From FEN-680 sp036845225 (GTDB lineage Bacteria > Actinomycetota > Geothermincolia > Fen-727 > Anoxymicrobiaceae), in contig DAIUEJ010000027.1 of NCBI GenBank assembly GCA_036845225.1, positions 1 through 38,850 on the forward strand: a DNA stretch of 38,850 nt, in the 5' to 3' direction. Numbering within the stretch: position 1 is the stretch's first letter; each line of letters opens with the position of its first letter. Under the pieces are notes generated by a model. That model made no database searches. It saw only the letters and a list, made by a program, of their open reading frames with translations, and was not told the origin of the DNA. Below are positions 1-8,241 of this stretch, in pieces. A program made the position numbers and the translations under genes.

Positions 1-1275
1 CCTCCGACCACGGGCGGCCACGCGAGCCAGGGCATCAACCAGGCCTCGAAGGAATGGTACTTCGCTGAGGGGTGCACAGCGGGCAACTTCGACGAGTTTA
101 TCTGCATGATGAACCCGACCGATAAGGTCGCCAACGTCAACGCCCAGTACATGAAGCCCGACGGCAGCGTCGTCGGCGGCAGCTACACGGTCCAGCCTTT
201 CTCGCGCTTCACGGTGAATGTCGGGGACATAGGTGGGCTCGAAAGCACCGATGTCTCGACTCACCTGTCGTCGGACCAACCGATAGGCGCCGAGCGCTCG
301 GAGTATTTCTATGAGTACTACGGGAAGAACGGTGGGACCGACTCTGCGGGTCTCTCGGCCCCCGGCAAAGTGTGGTACCTCGCCGAGGGATACACGGGAG
401 GCGACTTCGACGAGTACGTCCTGGTCCAGAACCCGAACCCGGTAGCGGGGACCGCGCACGTAATGTTCATGAAGCCGGACGGCCAGACCTTCGTCCGTGA
501 CTACGCCATACAGGCCACCTCGAGACTGACCATCCACGTCGATGACATCCCGGAGCTCGCCGGCACCGACGTCTCGACCAGGGTAACCTGTGACCAGCCG
601 GTGGTGGTCGAGCGCTCGCAGTATTTCAATTACTACGGCAGGGACGACGGCAACGCGTCGGCGGCGGTTGCTGCCCCGGCCAAGCAGTGGTTCCTCGCTG
701 AGGGTTACACGGGCGACGAGTTCGACGAGTATGTGCTTATCCAGAACCCCGGGGCCGCGGCGGGCAAAGCGCACGTCACATTCATGTGCAGCGACGGGTT
801 CACGATGACGAAGGACTACGACCTGGTGCCGAGGTCGCGATTTACCATCCACGTGGACGAGATCCCGGAGCTCGCCAGTAAAGAGGTCTCGACCAGGATA
901 GACGCGAGCGTCGACGTCATCGCCGAGAGGGCGATGTACTTCACCAGCTACGGCAGGACCGGCGGCGCGGACGCGCCCGGGGTGTCCGCGGCCACGAAGT
1001 ACTGGTGCCTGGCCGAGGGCTACACCGGCGGGGAGTACGACACCTATGTCCTGATGATGAACCCGAACGCCACACCGGTTCACGTAGACGTCAACTACCT
1101 GTTGCCCGGCGGAGGCATCAAGGCGGCGGCGTACGATATCCCTGCCAACAGCAGATACACGGTCCACGTCGACGCGCTGGAGGGGCTGACAAACACGGAG
1201 TTCTCGACAGCGCTCACCGGGAGCCAGCCGATCATCTGTGAAAGGGCAATGTACTTCTCGATCCCTCGGAAGTGA
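1..1275 (+). CDS. Repeat-containing extracellular protein, 3' part (DUF5719-like)
   Basis: The reading frame is open from the first base of the window, so the true start lies upstream. Four tandem units of about 105 residues are visible. Each begins with a W-(Y/F/C)-(F/L)-A-E-G-x-T-A/G motif (Trp codons at 55, 373, 688 and 1003), continues with an FDEY/NP strand motif, and ends with an (A/C/V)ER-(S/A)-x-YF motif. No transmembrane segment or sorting signal is seen at the C-terminus, which stops soon after the last unit (CERAMYF). The pattern resembles DUF5719-type units found in secreted actinobacterial proteins; that family name is from memory. A cell-surface or secreted adhesion or binding role is inferred, not shown. 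The protein ends 5 bases before rsmI. Confidence 0.8.
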   Translation, partial: PPTTGGHASQGINQASKEWYFAEGCTAGNFDEFICMMNPTDKVANVNAQYMKPDGSVVGGSYTVQPFSRFTVNVGDIGGLESTDVSTHLSSDQPIGAERSEYFYEYYGKNGGTDSAGLSAPGKVWYLAEGYTGGDFDEYVLVQNPNPVAGTAHVMFMKPDGQTFVRDYAIQATSRLTIHVDDIPELAGTDVSTRVTCDQPVVVERSQYFNYYGRDDGNASAAVAAPAKQWFLAEGYTGDEFDEYVLIQNPGAAAGKAHVTFMCSDGFTMTKDYDLVPRSRFTIHVDEIPELASKEVSTRIDASVDVIAERAMYFTSYGRTGGADAPGVSAATKYWCLAEGYTGGEYDTYVLMMNPNATPVHVDVNYLLPGGGIKAAAYDIPANSRYTVHVDALEGLTNTEFSTALTGSQPIICERAMYFSIPRK

Positions 1276-1280
1276 AGTGA

Positions 1281-2141
1281 TTGGGTGAAAGAGAGCAGGG
1301 CCCCGGCAAGCTCTATCTTTGCGCCACCCCGATAGGCAACCTGGAGGACATCACCCTTCGCGTGCTCGCGACCCTTCGCGAGGTCGACCTCGTCGCCGCT
1401 GAAGACACCCGCAGGACTCGAAACCTGTTCTCGCGCTACGACATACATACCCCCTTGCTCAGCTACCGGGAAGAGAACAGGGAGACGGCGGGGACGAAGA
1501 TAATCGGCCGGCTCGAAAGCGGAGCGGACGTGGCGCTGGTATCTGACGCCGGCACACCCGGGATATCAGACCCGGGCCATCACCTCGTCGCAGAGTGCAT
1601 TACCAGGGGAATACCCGTCGAAGCGCTCCCCGGCCCGAACGCCGCCATATCCGCGCTCGTGATATCAGGCCTTCCAACGACGCGGTTCGCTTTCGAGGGC
1701 TTCCTGCCGAGGAAGACGGGGGCCCGCCGCAAGGCGCTCGAGGCGCTCGCCTCCGACACGCGGACTCTCATCTTCTACGAGAGCCCGAACAGGCTCGCGG
1801 GGACCCTCGAGGACATCCAGTCCGTCCTCGGCGACAGGGAAGCCGCTGTCGCGCGCGAGCTCACCAAGAAGTTCGAGGAAGTGATGCGCGGCCGCGTCTC
1901 GATGCTCCGTGGCATACTCGCCTCGCGCGAAGTCAAAGGTGAGGTCGTGCTCGTGGTGGAGGGGGCCGCCCCGCCGCGTGTGACGCAGCTCGAGCGCCGG
2001 GCCGCGGTCCAAGAGGTCCTCCGCCTGAAGAAGGGCGGGCTCTCGCTGAAAGAAGCGGTGGGGGTGGTCGTCGATGAGATGGGCCCGGGGATGTCGCGAA
2101 GCGCGCTCTACAACGCGGCGATCGAACGCACAAAGAAGTGA
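1281..2141 (+). CDS. rsmI: 16S rRNA (cytidine1402-2'-O)-methyltransferase
   Basis: RsmI uses SAM to 2'-O-methylate C1402 in the decoding centre of 16S rRNA. The 286-residue protein matches the usual family length. It shows the N-terminal tetrapyrrole-methylase-like motifs in order: ATPIGNLEDITLR near residue 16, AAEDTRRT near 40, SDAGTPGISDPG near 88, and PGPNAAISALVISGLPTTRF near 115. The C-terminus carries the small helical domain (ALYNAA). The start is a TTG at 1281, five bases after the stop of the upstream repeat protein, so the two may be co-transcribed. A strong 33-nt palindrome follows the stop codon directly. Confidence 0.93.
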   Translation: MGEREQGPGKLYLCATPIGNLEDITLRVLATLREVDLVAAEDTRRTRNLFSRYDIHTPLLSYREENRETAGTKIIGRLESGADVALVSDAGTPGISDPGHHLVAECITRGIPVEALPGPNAAISALVISGLPTTRFAFEGFLPRKTGARRKALEALASDTRTLIFYESPNRLAGTLEDIQSVLGDREAAVARELTKKFEEVMRGRVSMLRGILASREVKGEVVLVVEGAAPPRVTQLERRAAVQEVLRLKKGGLSLKEAVGVVVDEMGPGMSRSALYNAAIERTKK

Positions 2142-2142
2142 T

Positions 2143-2175
2143 TAAACTTCTGGGGGTCTGACCCCCGGAAGTTTA
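2143..2175. terminator. Palindrome between convergent rsmI and abrB-like gene
   Basis: Positions 2143-2150 (TAAACTTC) pair with 2168-2175 (GAAGTTTA). After a T-G wobble, GGGGG (2152-2156) pairs with CCCCC (2162-2166) around the loop TCTGA. The stem is 14 bp and symmetric, lies two bases after the rsmI stop, and sits between convergent genes. It could end transcription from both sides, though it lacks a long U-run. Confidence 0.6.
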
Positions 2176-2189
2176 GCGCGCGGCGCGCC

Positions 2190-2426
2190 CTAAAACTCCG
2201 GCAGGCCCTTCAACTGCGAGAGACAGGCCGGGCAGATGCTCTTGTTCTGGAACTTGTGGGCGACGTCGTCGGCGCCGCAGAAAGTGCAGCCTTCGCGGTG
2301 CGCGCGTATCAACAGCTTCTCGCCGTCCACCTCCACGTCGAGCGGGTCGCCCGGCTGCAGCCCCAGCATCTGGCGGTAGCCCTTGGGCACCACTACTCTC
2401 CCAAGGTTATCGATCTTCTTAATCAA
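2190..2426 (-). CDS. AbrB/SpoVT-type DNA-binding regulator with C-terminal zinc finger
   Basis: A 78-residue protein. Residues 1-45 form a swapped-hairpin AbrB-type domain (IDNLGRVVVPKGYRQMLGL, then GDPLDVEVDGEKLLIR). Residues 48-70 hold two CxxC pairs (CTFCG and CPAC) that look like a small zinc ribbon. Such proteins are transition-state or sporulation-type regulators in Firmicutes and Actinobacteria; the target here is unknown. The start is TTG at 2426, with GGGGAG seven bases upstream. It lies 13 bases downstream of tldD on the same strand, so the two are probably one transcript. Confidence 0.85.
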   Translation of the reverse strand: MIKKIDNLGRVVVPKGYRQMLGLQPGDPLDVEVDGEKLLIRAHREGCTFCGADDVAHKFQNKSICPACLSQLKGLPEF

Positions 2427-2439
2427 CTGGAATCTCCCC

Positions 2440-3834
2440 TCATACCTCTGTGCCGCCTACAGTCAATTCCGCTATCCTGAAAGTCGGCCCTCCCGTCGTC
2501 ACGGGCACGCCCTGCCCTTCCTTGCCACAGGTGCCCTCCTCGAACGAGAGGTCGTTGCCTACCGCGTCGATGATCTCCAGCGTCCTCGGCCCGTTGCCGA
2601 TGAGGACCGCGCCGCGGACGGCTCCTGAAATCTCGCCGTCCTCGATGAGGTAACCCTCCGAGACGCCGAAGACGTAGTCGCCGGTGGTCGGGTCCACCTG
2701 GCCGCCACCCATCTTTGCGGCGTAGAGGCCGCTGGCCGTGCCGCTGAGGATGTCGGCGGGCTCGGAGTCCCCCGGCTCGATATAGGTGTTGCTCATCCTC
2801 GGTATCGGCACGTTGCGGAAAGACTGACGCCGTCCGTTGCCGGTGCTCGGCACCCCGTCTTTCATCGCGTCGTGTCGGTCGTACAGGTAGCTCAGCAGGA
2901 CTCCCTTGTCGATTATGAGGGTCGCCTGCGAGGGCGTTCCCTCGTCGTCGTATTCGTAGGACCCCCAGAGCCCGCGCCGGGTCGGGTTGTCGGACGCGGA
3001 TACTATCTCCGAGGCCACCATCTCGCCGATCTTGCCCGCATATACGCTCGCGCCCTTGTGCACGTGGTCGCTCTCGAGCCCGTGCCCGCACGCCTCGTGG
3101 AGCAGCACCCCTCCGGTGCCCGAGTTCATCACCACGGCCATTCGCCCGGCGGGCGACGGCCTGGCGCCGAGCATCACCAGCGCCCTTCGAGCGGCGGTCG
3201 CCGCGACCTCGGCGGGGTCATGCTTGCCGTAGAACTCCGCGCCCATGAGCTCGCCCGGTGCTTCCTGGCCGACCTGGATGATGCCGTCACGGCTCGCGAC
3301 GACCTGGACGATCAACCTCGTACGCGCACACGTGCTCTCACGGATCTCTCCCAGACAATTCGCCAGCAGCTCCTCATCGATGGAGGAGTTGTGGACCGCG
3401 GTCACCTGCCTGACATCCTTGCCCGCGCCCCTGCCGGCCTCGTCGCACCGCTTCAGATGCTCGACCACCACCGGTACCTCGTGCGCCCCGGCCTCGGTAT
3501 CGCACACCGCGCCAGGGGCGTTCCGCGCGGGGACCTCGATGCGGAGCGCGGTACCCTCGGTCGCGTACCTGAGGGCTTCGGCCGCCGTGCGCGCGGCCTT
3601 CATCAGGTGATCGCTGTCGATGATATCGGTGTGCGCAAAGGCCGCGAGGTCTCCCTTGATGACCCTCACGCCCGCGCCGCTGTCGACGCCCGCCGAGACG
3701 TCGTCGACCTTGCCGTCCTCGAAGCGCACGCTTGAGGAGGACCTTCGCTGACAGACTATGTCAGAGTATGTCCCGCCGCTTGAGAGAGCAGTCTTAGCGA
3801 CCTCTACGGCGAGGTCTCCTTCGATAACGGACAA
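2440..3834 (-). CDS. tldD: TldD/PmbA-family metalloprotease (TldD type)
   Basis: Zinc metallopeptidase of the TldD/PmbA (U62) family, whose members process peptides such as microcin B17 and modified-peptide precursors or degrade unfolded peptides. The 464-residue length fits. The diagnostic HExxxH zinc motif is at residues 246-251 (LLHEACGHGLESD), and the C-terminal signature GGxVDPxTGDYxFGVSEGYLIEDGEI is present in split form. The usual partner PmbA/TldE is not encoded beside it in this window, so either the partner lies elsewhere or this subunit acts alone. An AbrB-like regulator follows by 13 bases. Confidence 0.92.
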   Translation of the reverse strand: MSVIEGDLAVEVAKTALSSGGTYSDIVCQRRSSSSVRFEDGKVDDVSAGVDSGAGVRVIKGDLAAFAHTDIIDSDHLMKAARTAAEALRYATEGTALRIEVPARNAPGAVCDTEAGAHEVPVVVEHLKRCDEAGRGAGKDVRQVTAVHNSSIDEELLANCLGEIRESTCARTRLIVQVVASRDGIIQVGQEAPGELMGAEFYGKHDPAEVAATAARRALVMLGARPSPAGRMAVVMNSGTGGVLLHEACGHGLESDHVHKGASVYAGKIGEMVASEIVSASDNPTRRGLWGSYEYDDEGTPSQATLIIDKGVLLSYLYDRHDAMKDGVPSTGNGRRQSFRNVPIPRMSNTYIEPGDSEPADILSGTASGLYAAKMGGGQVDPTTGDYVFGVSEGYLIEDGEISGAVRGAVLIGNGPRTLEIIDAVGNDLSFEEGTCGKEGQGVPVTTGGPTFRIAELTVGGTEV

Positions 3835-3996
3835 ATCTGTACACCCCAGTCGTCCGGTTTCAGTCCGCCTGACATTTGAGGCTAATACAACGGGCTTTTA
3901 CAAGCAACCAATTCTTTCCATTTTTTCCAGGTGATATTATTGGCTCACCTTTTCAACCGAAGAACGACAAGCGTCTGCAGGGACGGGAGGCCTTTG

Positions 3997-4884
3997 ATGG
4001 GAACGGTCAAGTCATCGCTTCGAGTCGGTCGACAGGCGGTGCTCGCAGGCCGCGCGGTAACGGTCCTGACCGGCGTCATCGTCGGGCACGTCGGACACGG
4101 GGCGATGCTCAAGCAGGACATGCCGCGCATCGCCATGCGGTTGGGCTCGCGCTACGAGCACCTGATAATGCGCACGATCAACTTCCTCTCCATGCGCGAG
4201 TGGATATACAAGAACCCCGCGCTCGCGAGCCGCGTGGAATGGCTCAGCGACAAGGTCATGAGCGTGACGAACGGGGAGGTGCTGAACCTCGAGGAGGCGC
4301 AGGAGATGGTCGCCTCCATCATCGACTCCGGCTACACGGTCGCCACCGGGACGTGCCCGTGCCGGCGCGCGCGCAACCAGATCTCCGACGAGATGCCGAA
4401 CAACACGGACATGGTCTTCGGCCGCTGGGCGGACACCTACCTCGAGACCTACCCCGGGCTCTACCACAGCCTCGGCCCCGCTGAGGCGAGAGACCTGCTC
4501 GATGAGTTCGACCGCTGCGGCTTCATCCACCAGGTGTACGGCTTCGGCGGGAAGCGGGGGGCGGCATACGTGCTCTGCAACTGCGACAAGGACATATGCA
4601 TACCTCTGCTCGCGCAGAAGAGGCGCGGCTTCCAGGCGTTTCGCAAGGGGCGTTCCCGCGCGGTGATCGATGCGGCGGCCTGCCAGGGCGTCGAGGAGTG
4701 CGGCGCCTGCATCGAGAGGTGTCCGTTCGATGCGAGGTCGGCGTCCTCCAGCGGAAAGGCGTCCGTCGATGCTGAGGGATGCTTCGGCTGCGGGGTTTGC
4801 GTCGTCACTTGCAAGGGTCATGCGACGCGGCTGCAGCGAAAGAAAGGCGCGCAACTCGTCTACGCGCGCGACTTCGTGAGCTGA
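3997..4884 (+). CDS. Ferredoxin-like 4Fe-4S protein, 295 aa
   Basis: The N-terminal about 220 residues are not assigned to a named family. They contain a TCPCRRARN cluster (Cys120, Cys122) and a CNCDKDIC cluster (Cys194, 196, 201) that could bind metal. The C-terminus holds two ferredoxin motifs from about residue 229: an irregular CQGVEECGACIERCP and a regular CFGCGVCVVTCKG. It is likely a cytoplasmic or membrane-associated electron-transfer protein; the substrate is unknown. The ATG at 3997 is chosen over a GTG at 3931 because GGGAGG lies six bases upstream of it. The gene is divergent from tldD, and the 160-base gap between them has no clear promoter match. Confidence 0.8.
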   Translation: MGTVKSSLRVGRQAVLAGRAVTVLTGVIVGHVGHGAMLKQDMPRIAMRLGSRYEHLIMRTINFLSMREWIYKNPALASRVEWLSDKVMSVTNGEVLNLEEAQEMVASIIDSGYTVATGTCPCRRARNQISDEMPNNTDMVFGRWADTYLETYPGLYHSLGPAEARDLLDEFDRCGFIHQVYGFGGKRGAAYVLCNCDKDICIPLLAQKRRGFQAFRKGRSRAVIDAAACQGVEECGACIERCPFDARSASSSGKASVDAEGCFGCGVCVVTCKGHATRLQRKKGAQLVYARDFVS

Positions 4885-5018
4885 CCTTCGTCACGTGGCA
4901 GTGGCGTCGCCACCTTCAACTTCCGTGACTTATTCGTAGTACAATTCGTGCGGTAGACAGGCTTCCGGGGAACCCGGCCTGGTTGAGACCCGGTGGCCGT
5001 GAAGCGTGGAGGGGGACT

Positions 5019-6614
5019 ATGGCCGAGGTGGATGCTCCCGGTGCCGCGACTCCCGAGTTCGGCGAGCACTTCGACGTCGTTATCGTAGGGGCGGGGATAG
5101 GCGGCCTCGCCTGTGGCGCGCTGCTCGCGAAAGAGGGCGCCAGCGTAATCATCATCGAGAGGCACACCAAGCCAGGGGGTTTCGTCACCTCCTACGAGCG
5201 GAAGGGCTACCAGTTCCAGGTCCCCAGCATAATCGGCGGGTGCGGCCCCGGCGGTGACATCACGAGGGTCATAGACCACCTCGGCATACGCCTCGACTTC
5301 GAGCGGGTCGAGCCTCTCATGCGCTTCGTCTATCCGGAACACGACATCACGGTCCCCACCGACACGGAAGAGTACTCCGAGGTCCTGAAGGAGAGCTTCC
5401 AGCCGCAGACCGCGAACATCAACGACTACTTCAAGACGCTCGCCTCGATCGGAAAGAGCATGGACCTGAAGATGCTGCGCCGGCCGCTCGGCTTCGGCAG
5501 CATGATGCGCGGCCTCGCTTATCCCTTCACCGCGCCGAAGATGCTCTCCTATATGATGACGGGCGCCACGCTGGATAAGATGCTGGACAAGCATTTCACG
5601 GACGAGCAGATCAAGACGGTCGTCGCCACGCCGTGGCCGTTCCTGGGCAGCCCGCCCTGGGAGCTGTCGGCTCTCGCGATGGTGGGGATGCTGCGCAGCT
5701 ACGCGGACGGGGCATACGTTCCCGTCGGGGGTTACCAGGTCTTCGCGGACGCGTTCGCGAAGGCGTTCACGGACGCCGGCGGTACGCTGCTGCTGGGCCA
5801 CGAGGTCACCTCCATCAACGCGGAGAACGGGCGGGTGAGCGAGGTCGAGACGGTGCCTCGTTCCAAGGTGACATGCGAGGCGGTGGTCAGCGACGCCGAC
5901 AGCAAGCGCACCCTCCTGCGCCTCCTCGACCGCGAGAACTTCACCGGCACGTTCCTGGAGAAGCAGGACGAGCTGCCGGTATCGATGACGGGGCTCGTCA
6001 TACATCTCGGGTTGGGTAAAGAGGTCGGAGAGGAGTTCGCGGGCGGCCCCCTGTTCTTCCAGCCTTCCTACGACGAGCATGAGATGCTGGATGAGGTGAG
6101 CGTCAAGGACCGGTACCCCGACCCGGCCAGGATCCGCTGGTCGATCATGTTCCCCTCGACCATCGACCGTTCGTCAGCGCCGGCCGGGAAGACCAGCATG
6201 GAGATCGTCGTCCCGGCGGTGCCCTACAACTTCATGCGGCGCTGGGGCGTGGAAGAGGGAGGCGTGCGTGGAGACGCCTACAACAGCATCAAGGAGAAGT
6301 ACGCGGAAGTCGCGGTCGACGCGGTGACGCGCGCGTTCGGCGGACTTATCTCAAACGTCGAAGCCTACGACATCTCGACGCCCATCACCTACGAGCGCTA
6401 CACCATGGCGATAGACGGCTGCTGGTACGACAGCGCTCAGACCGGCCGCCAGTTCGGGGCCAGGCGGCCCGGCCCGAAGACGCCCGTGAAAGGGCTCTAC
6501 ATGACCGGCTCAAAGTCGGTGCTCGGCGGGGGAGTCTACCCCTCCATTCTCTCGGGTGTGCTCGCGGCAGACTCCGTCACCGGGGGCGCAATGGGAGAAC
6601 TGTTGGGCGGCTGA
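5019..6614 (+). CDS. Phytoene-desaturase-like NAD(P)/FAD-dependent oxidoreductase
   Basis: A 531-residue flavoprotein of the COG1233 type (phytoene desaturase, carotenoid isomerase, retinol saturase relatives). An N-terminal dinucleotide-binding motif (VVIVGAGIGGLACGALLAKEG) starts near residue 18 and is followed by an acidic strand end (IIIERHTKPGG). The C-terminus has the second FAD motif (GLYMTGSKSVLGGGVYPSILSG). ATG at 5019 is chosen because GGAGGGGG ends three to four bases before it. No carotenoid genes lie nearby, so the substrate cannot be set; a lipid or isoprenoid double-bond reaction is possible by family. The gene is convergent with the signal peptidase gene. Confidence 0.82.
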   Translation: MAEVDAPGAATPEFGEHFDVVIVGAGIGGLACGALLAKEGASVIIIERHTKPGGFVTSYERKGYQFQVPSIIGGCGPGGDITRVIDHLGIRLDFERVEPLMRFVYPEHDITVPTDTEEYSEVLKESFQPQTANINDYFKTLASIGKSMDLKMLRRPLGFGSMMRGLAYPFTAPKMLSYMMTGATLDKMLDKHFTDEQIKTVVATPWPFLGSPPWELSALAMVGMLRSYADGAYVPVGGYQVFADAFAKAFTDAGGTLLLGHEVTSINAENGRVSEVETVPRSKVTCEAVVSDADSKRTLLRLLDRENFTGTFLEKQDELPVSMTGLVIHLGLGKEVGEEFAGGPLFFQPSYDEHEMLDEVSVKDRYPDPARIRWSIMFPSTIDRSSAPAGKTSMEIVVPAVPYNFMRRWGVEEGGVRGDAYNSIKEKYAEVAVDAVTRAFGGLISNVEAYDISTPITYERYTMAIDGCWYDSAQTGRQFGARRPGPKTPVKGLYMTGSKSVLGGGVYPSILSGVLAADSVTGGAMGELLGG

Positions 6615-6634
6615 CCCTGGCGCAACCGGGCGTG

Positions 6635-7204
6635 TCAGGGCGAGGCGGTGGGGTACTCGGGGTTGCCCTGCGAGCGCTTTCCCATGTCCAGTACCTTCTC
6701 GATCATCGCGAGCAGCATGACCAGCAGCAGCGAACCCACGGCGGGTATCACGATGATCGACACGTACCCCCGGGGCGTGGTGATGAAGTCCAGGAATGCG
6801 CCGAAGCCTGGGAGCTTCACCGCGACGCCGCCTATCACTTCACCGGCGGAAATCTTCCAGTTGTCGGGCGCGGGGTTGTTGATGCCCTGGGTGGAAAAGA
6901 ACTTCACCCCACCCTGCTCACCGACCTGTACGACCTTGTGGATGACCAGGTCCTCTTTGTGCTCGGGGTCGCGGAAGATTATGACCTCGCCGACCTTGAC
7001 GGTGTTCGGCTCGATGTCCTTGATGATCACCGCGTCGCCCTTGGAGATCTGAGGGGACATAGAGTTGTTGACCACGATATGGAACGGATTGAAGATCCGC
7101 TGCGCGATGATGAGCATGGCAAGCGAGAGCGCGACGATGACGAGGATGACGGCGGTGAACCTGACGAGACCACTGAAGATCCTGAATCCGAGTCTCCGTT
7201 TCAT
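6635..7204 (-). CDS. Signal peptidase I, ER/archaeal (SipW) type
   Basis: A 189-residue membrane protease. A transmembrane segment spans about residues 15-35. The catalytic Ser48 lies in NNSMSP. The usual bacterial catalytic lysine position is taken by His89 in LVIHKV, and Asp114 sits in TQGINNPAPD. That Ser-His-Asp arrangement is typical of SipW, archaeal and eukaryotic Sec11 peptidases. A second hydrophobic segment lies near residues 150-172. The start ATG has AGGAGG four bases upstream. Such enzymes often serve sporulation or special surface proteins; no partner is visible here. Confidence 0.88.
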   Translation of the reverse strand: MKRRLGFRIFSGLVRFTAVILVIVALSLAMLIIAQRIFNPFHIVVNNSMSPQISKGDAVIIKDIEPNTVKVGEVIIFRDPEHKEDLVIHKVVQVGEQGGVKFFSTQGINNPAPDNWKISAGEVIGGVAVKLPGFGAFLDFITTPRGYVSIIVIPAVGSLLLVMLLAMIEKVLDMGKRSQGNPEYPTASP

Positions 7205-7296
7205 CGCACCTCCTCGAGACAGTTATCGACAGCCGACCATAAATGGTTAAAGACCCACTGGCAGATTCTTCAGGCGCGGTTACCCCGCGCTCGATT

Positions 7297-8235
7297 CTAA
7301 CCCGAGAGGCTGTAGAATGGCATCCCTTCGCGCAACTCTCGGGTCACCAGTCCGTCTTCCTGGAGCTTCTCGAGGTGGCTGTCGGTGATCTGGAGGCCGG
7401 GGAACATCCGGGTGACTACGTTGGTAAAGAGCTCGTCGGTGAGCTCGACAAGAGACCGGGGCCCTTCCGCGAGCAGTTCGAGGAGACGGTTCTCCCGCTC
7501 GAGGATGAACGACCGAGTGGTCTCGATAGCGCCTTTGACGTCGGTTATCTCCCCTCCGTGTGACGGGAGGATGAGGTCGATGTCCAGGGCATCCAGCTTG
7601 TCCAGGCTGTTCAGGTAGCCCCTGGCGCCTCCTCCCGACGGGCAGTACCAGGCGACCACTGCACCGACGACGTCACCTGAGAGAAGCGTCTTGTTCTCGC
7701 GGTCGTAGAGCGAGATGTGGCCCGGCGCATGGCCGGGCGTGTGGATGACCTCGAAGTCCCTGCCGGCGAGGGACAGGACATCGCCCTCGTCAACGACGTC
7801 CGAAGCCTGCGCCGCTCCCATCGGGCAGAGAGCGCTGAAGTACTCGAGGATGCCGACGGGCTCGTTGCCGTCGAGCCGGTCCAGGTAGTAGTCCTTTATG
7901 TAGCACATGTCGAAGCTCTGGTTGAGCAGCTCGGTCTCGACCGCAAGGGGCTCTTCCAGCCGGTGGATGAATATCCGCGGCGAAGACTCCTCGAGCAGGA
8001 ACGGCATGGCGCCCATGTGGTCGGGGTGCGCGTGCGAGAGCACGACGGTGTGGACGTCAGCCGGCGCGACGCCGTGTTCGGCGAGGAACTCCCTGATCTT
8101 CTGGTAGCACTCGGGGAACCCGCAGCCGGCGTCGATGAGGACGGCGCCGCAGGAGTCCTTCAGCATGTAGCTGTTGGCGGGGGCCGGCCACATGTGTTTG
8201 TCCGGCTTGTAGGCGTAGATTGTCGGCGCGGCCAT
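7297..8235 (-). CDS. Metallo-beta-lactamase-fold hydrolase
   Basis: A 312-residue MBL-fold enzyme with the metal-binding HxHxDH motif at residues 68-73 (SHAHPDHMG), a second-half HTPGHAPGHISLYD motif, and a later SGD aspartate. The C-terminal part (about 230-312) looks like a small winged-helix extension (LLAEGPRSLVELTDELF, then LEKLQEDGLVTREL), as in LACTB2-like and other MBL hydrolases. It lies six bases downstream of an acyl-CoA dehydrogenase on the same strand, so a thioesterase-like role on an acyl-CoA or related ester is a reasonable guess but not shown. Confidence 0.85.
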   Translation of the reverse strand: MAAPTIYAYKPDKHMWPAPANSYMLKDSCGAVLIDAGCGFPECYQKIREFLAEHGVAPADVHTVVLSHAHPDHMGAMPFLLEESSPRIFIHRLEEPLAVETELLNQSFDMCYIKDYYLDRLDGNEPVGILEYFSALCPMGAAQASDVVDEGDVLSLAGRDFEVIHTPGHAPGHISLYDRENKTLLSGDVVGAVVAWYCPSGGGARGYLNSLDKLDALDIDLILPSHGGEITDVKGAIETTRSFILERENRLLELLAEGPRSLVELTDELFTNVVTRMFPGLQITDSHLEKLQEDGLVTRELREGMPFYSLSG

Positions 8236-8241
8236 CCGGTC

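Noticed and set aside
4940..4945. TACAAT as a -10 box for the FAD oxidoreductase at 5019
   Set aside because: No acceptable -35 partner, and it is about 75 bases upstream; too weak to list.
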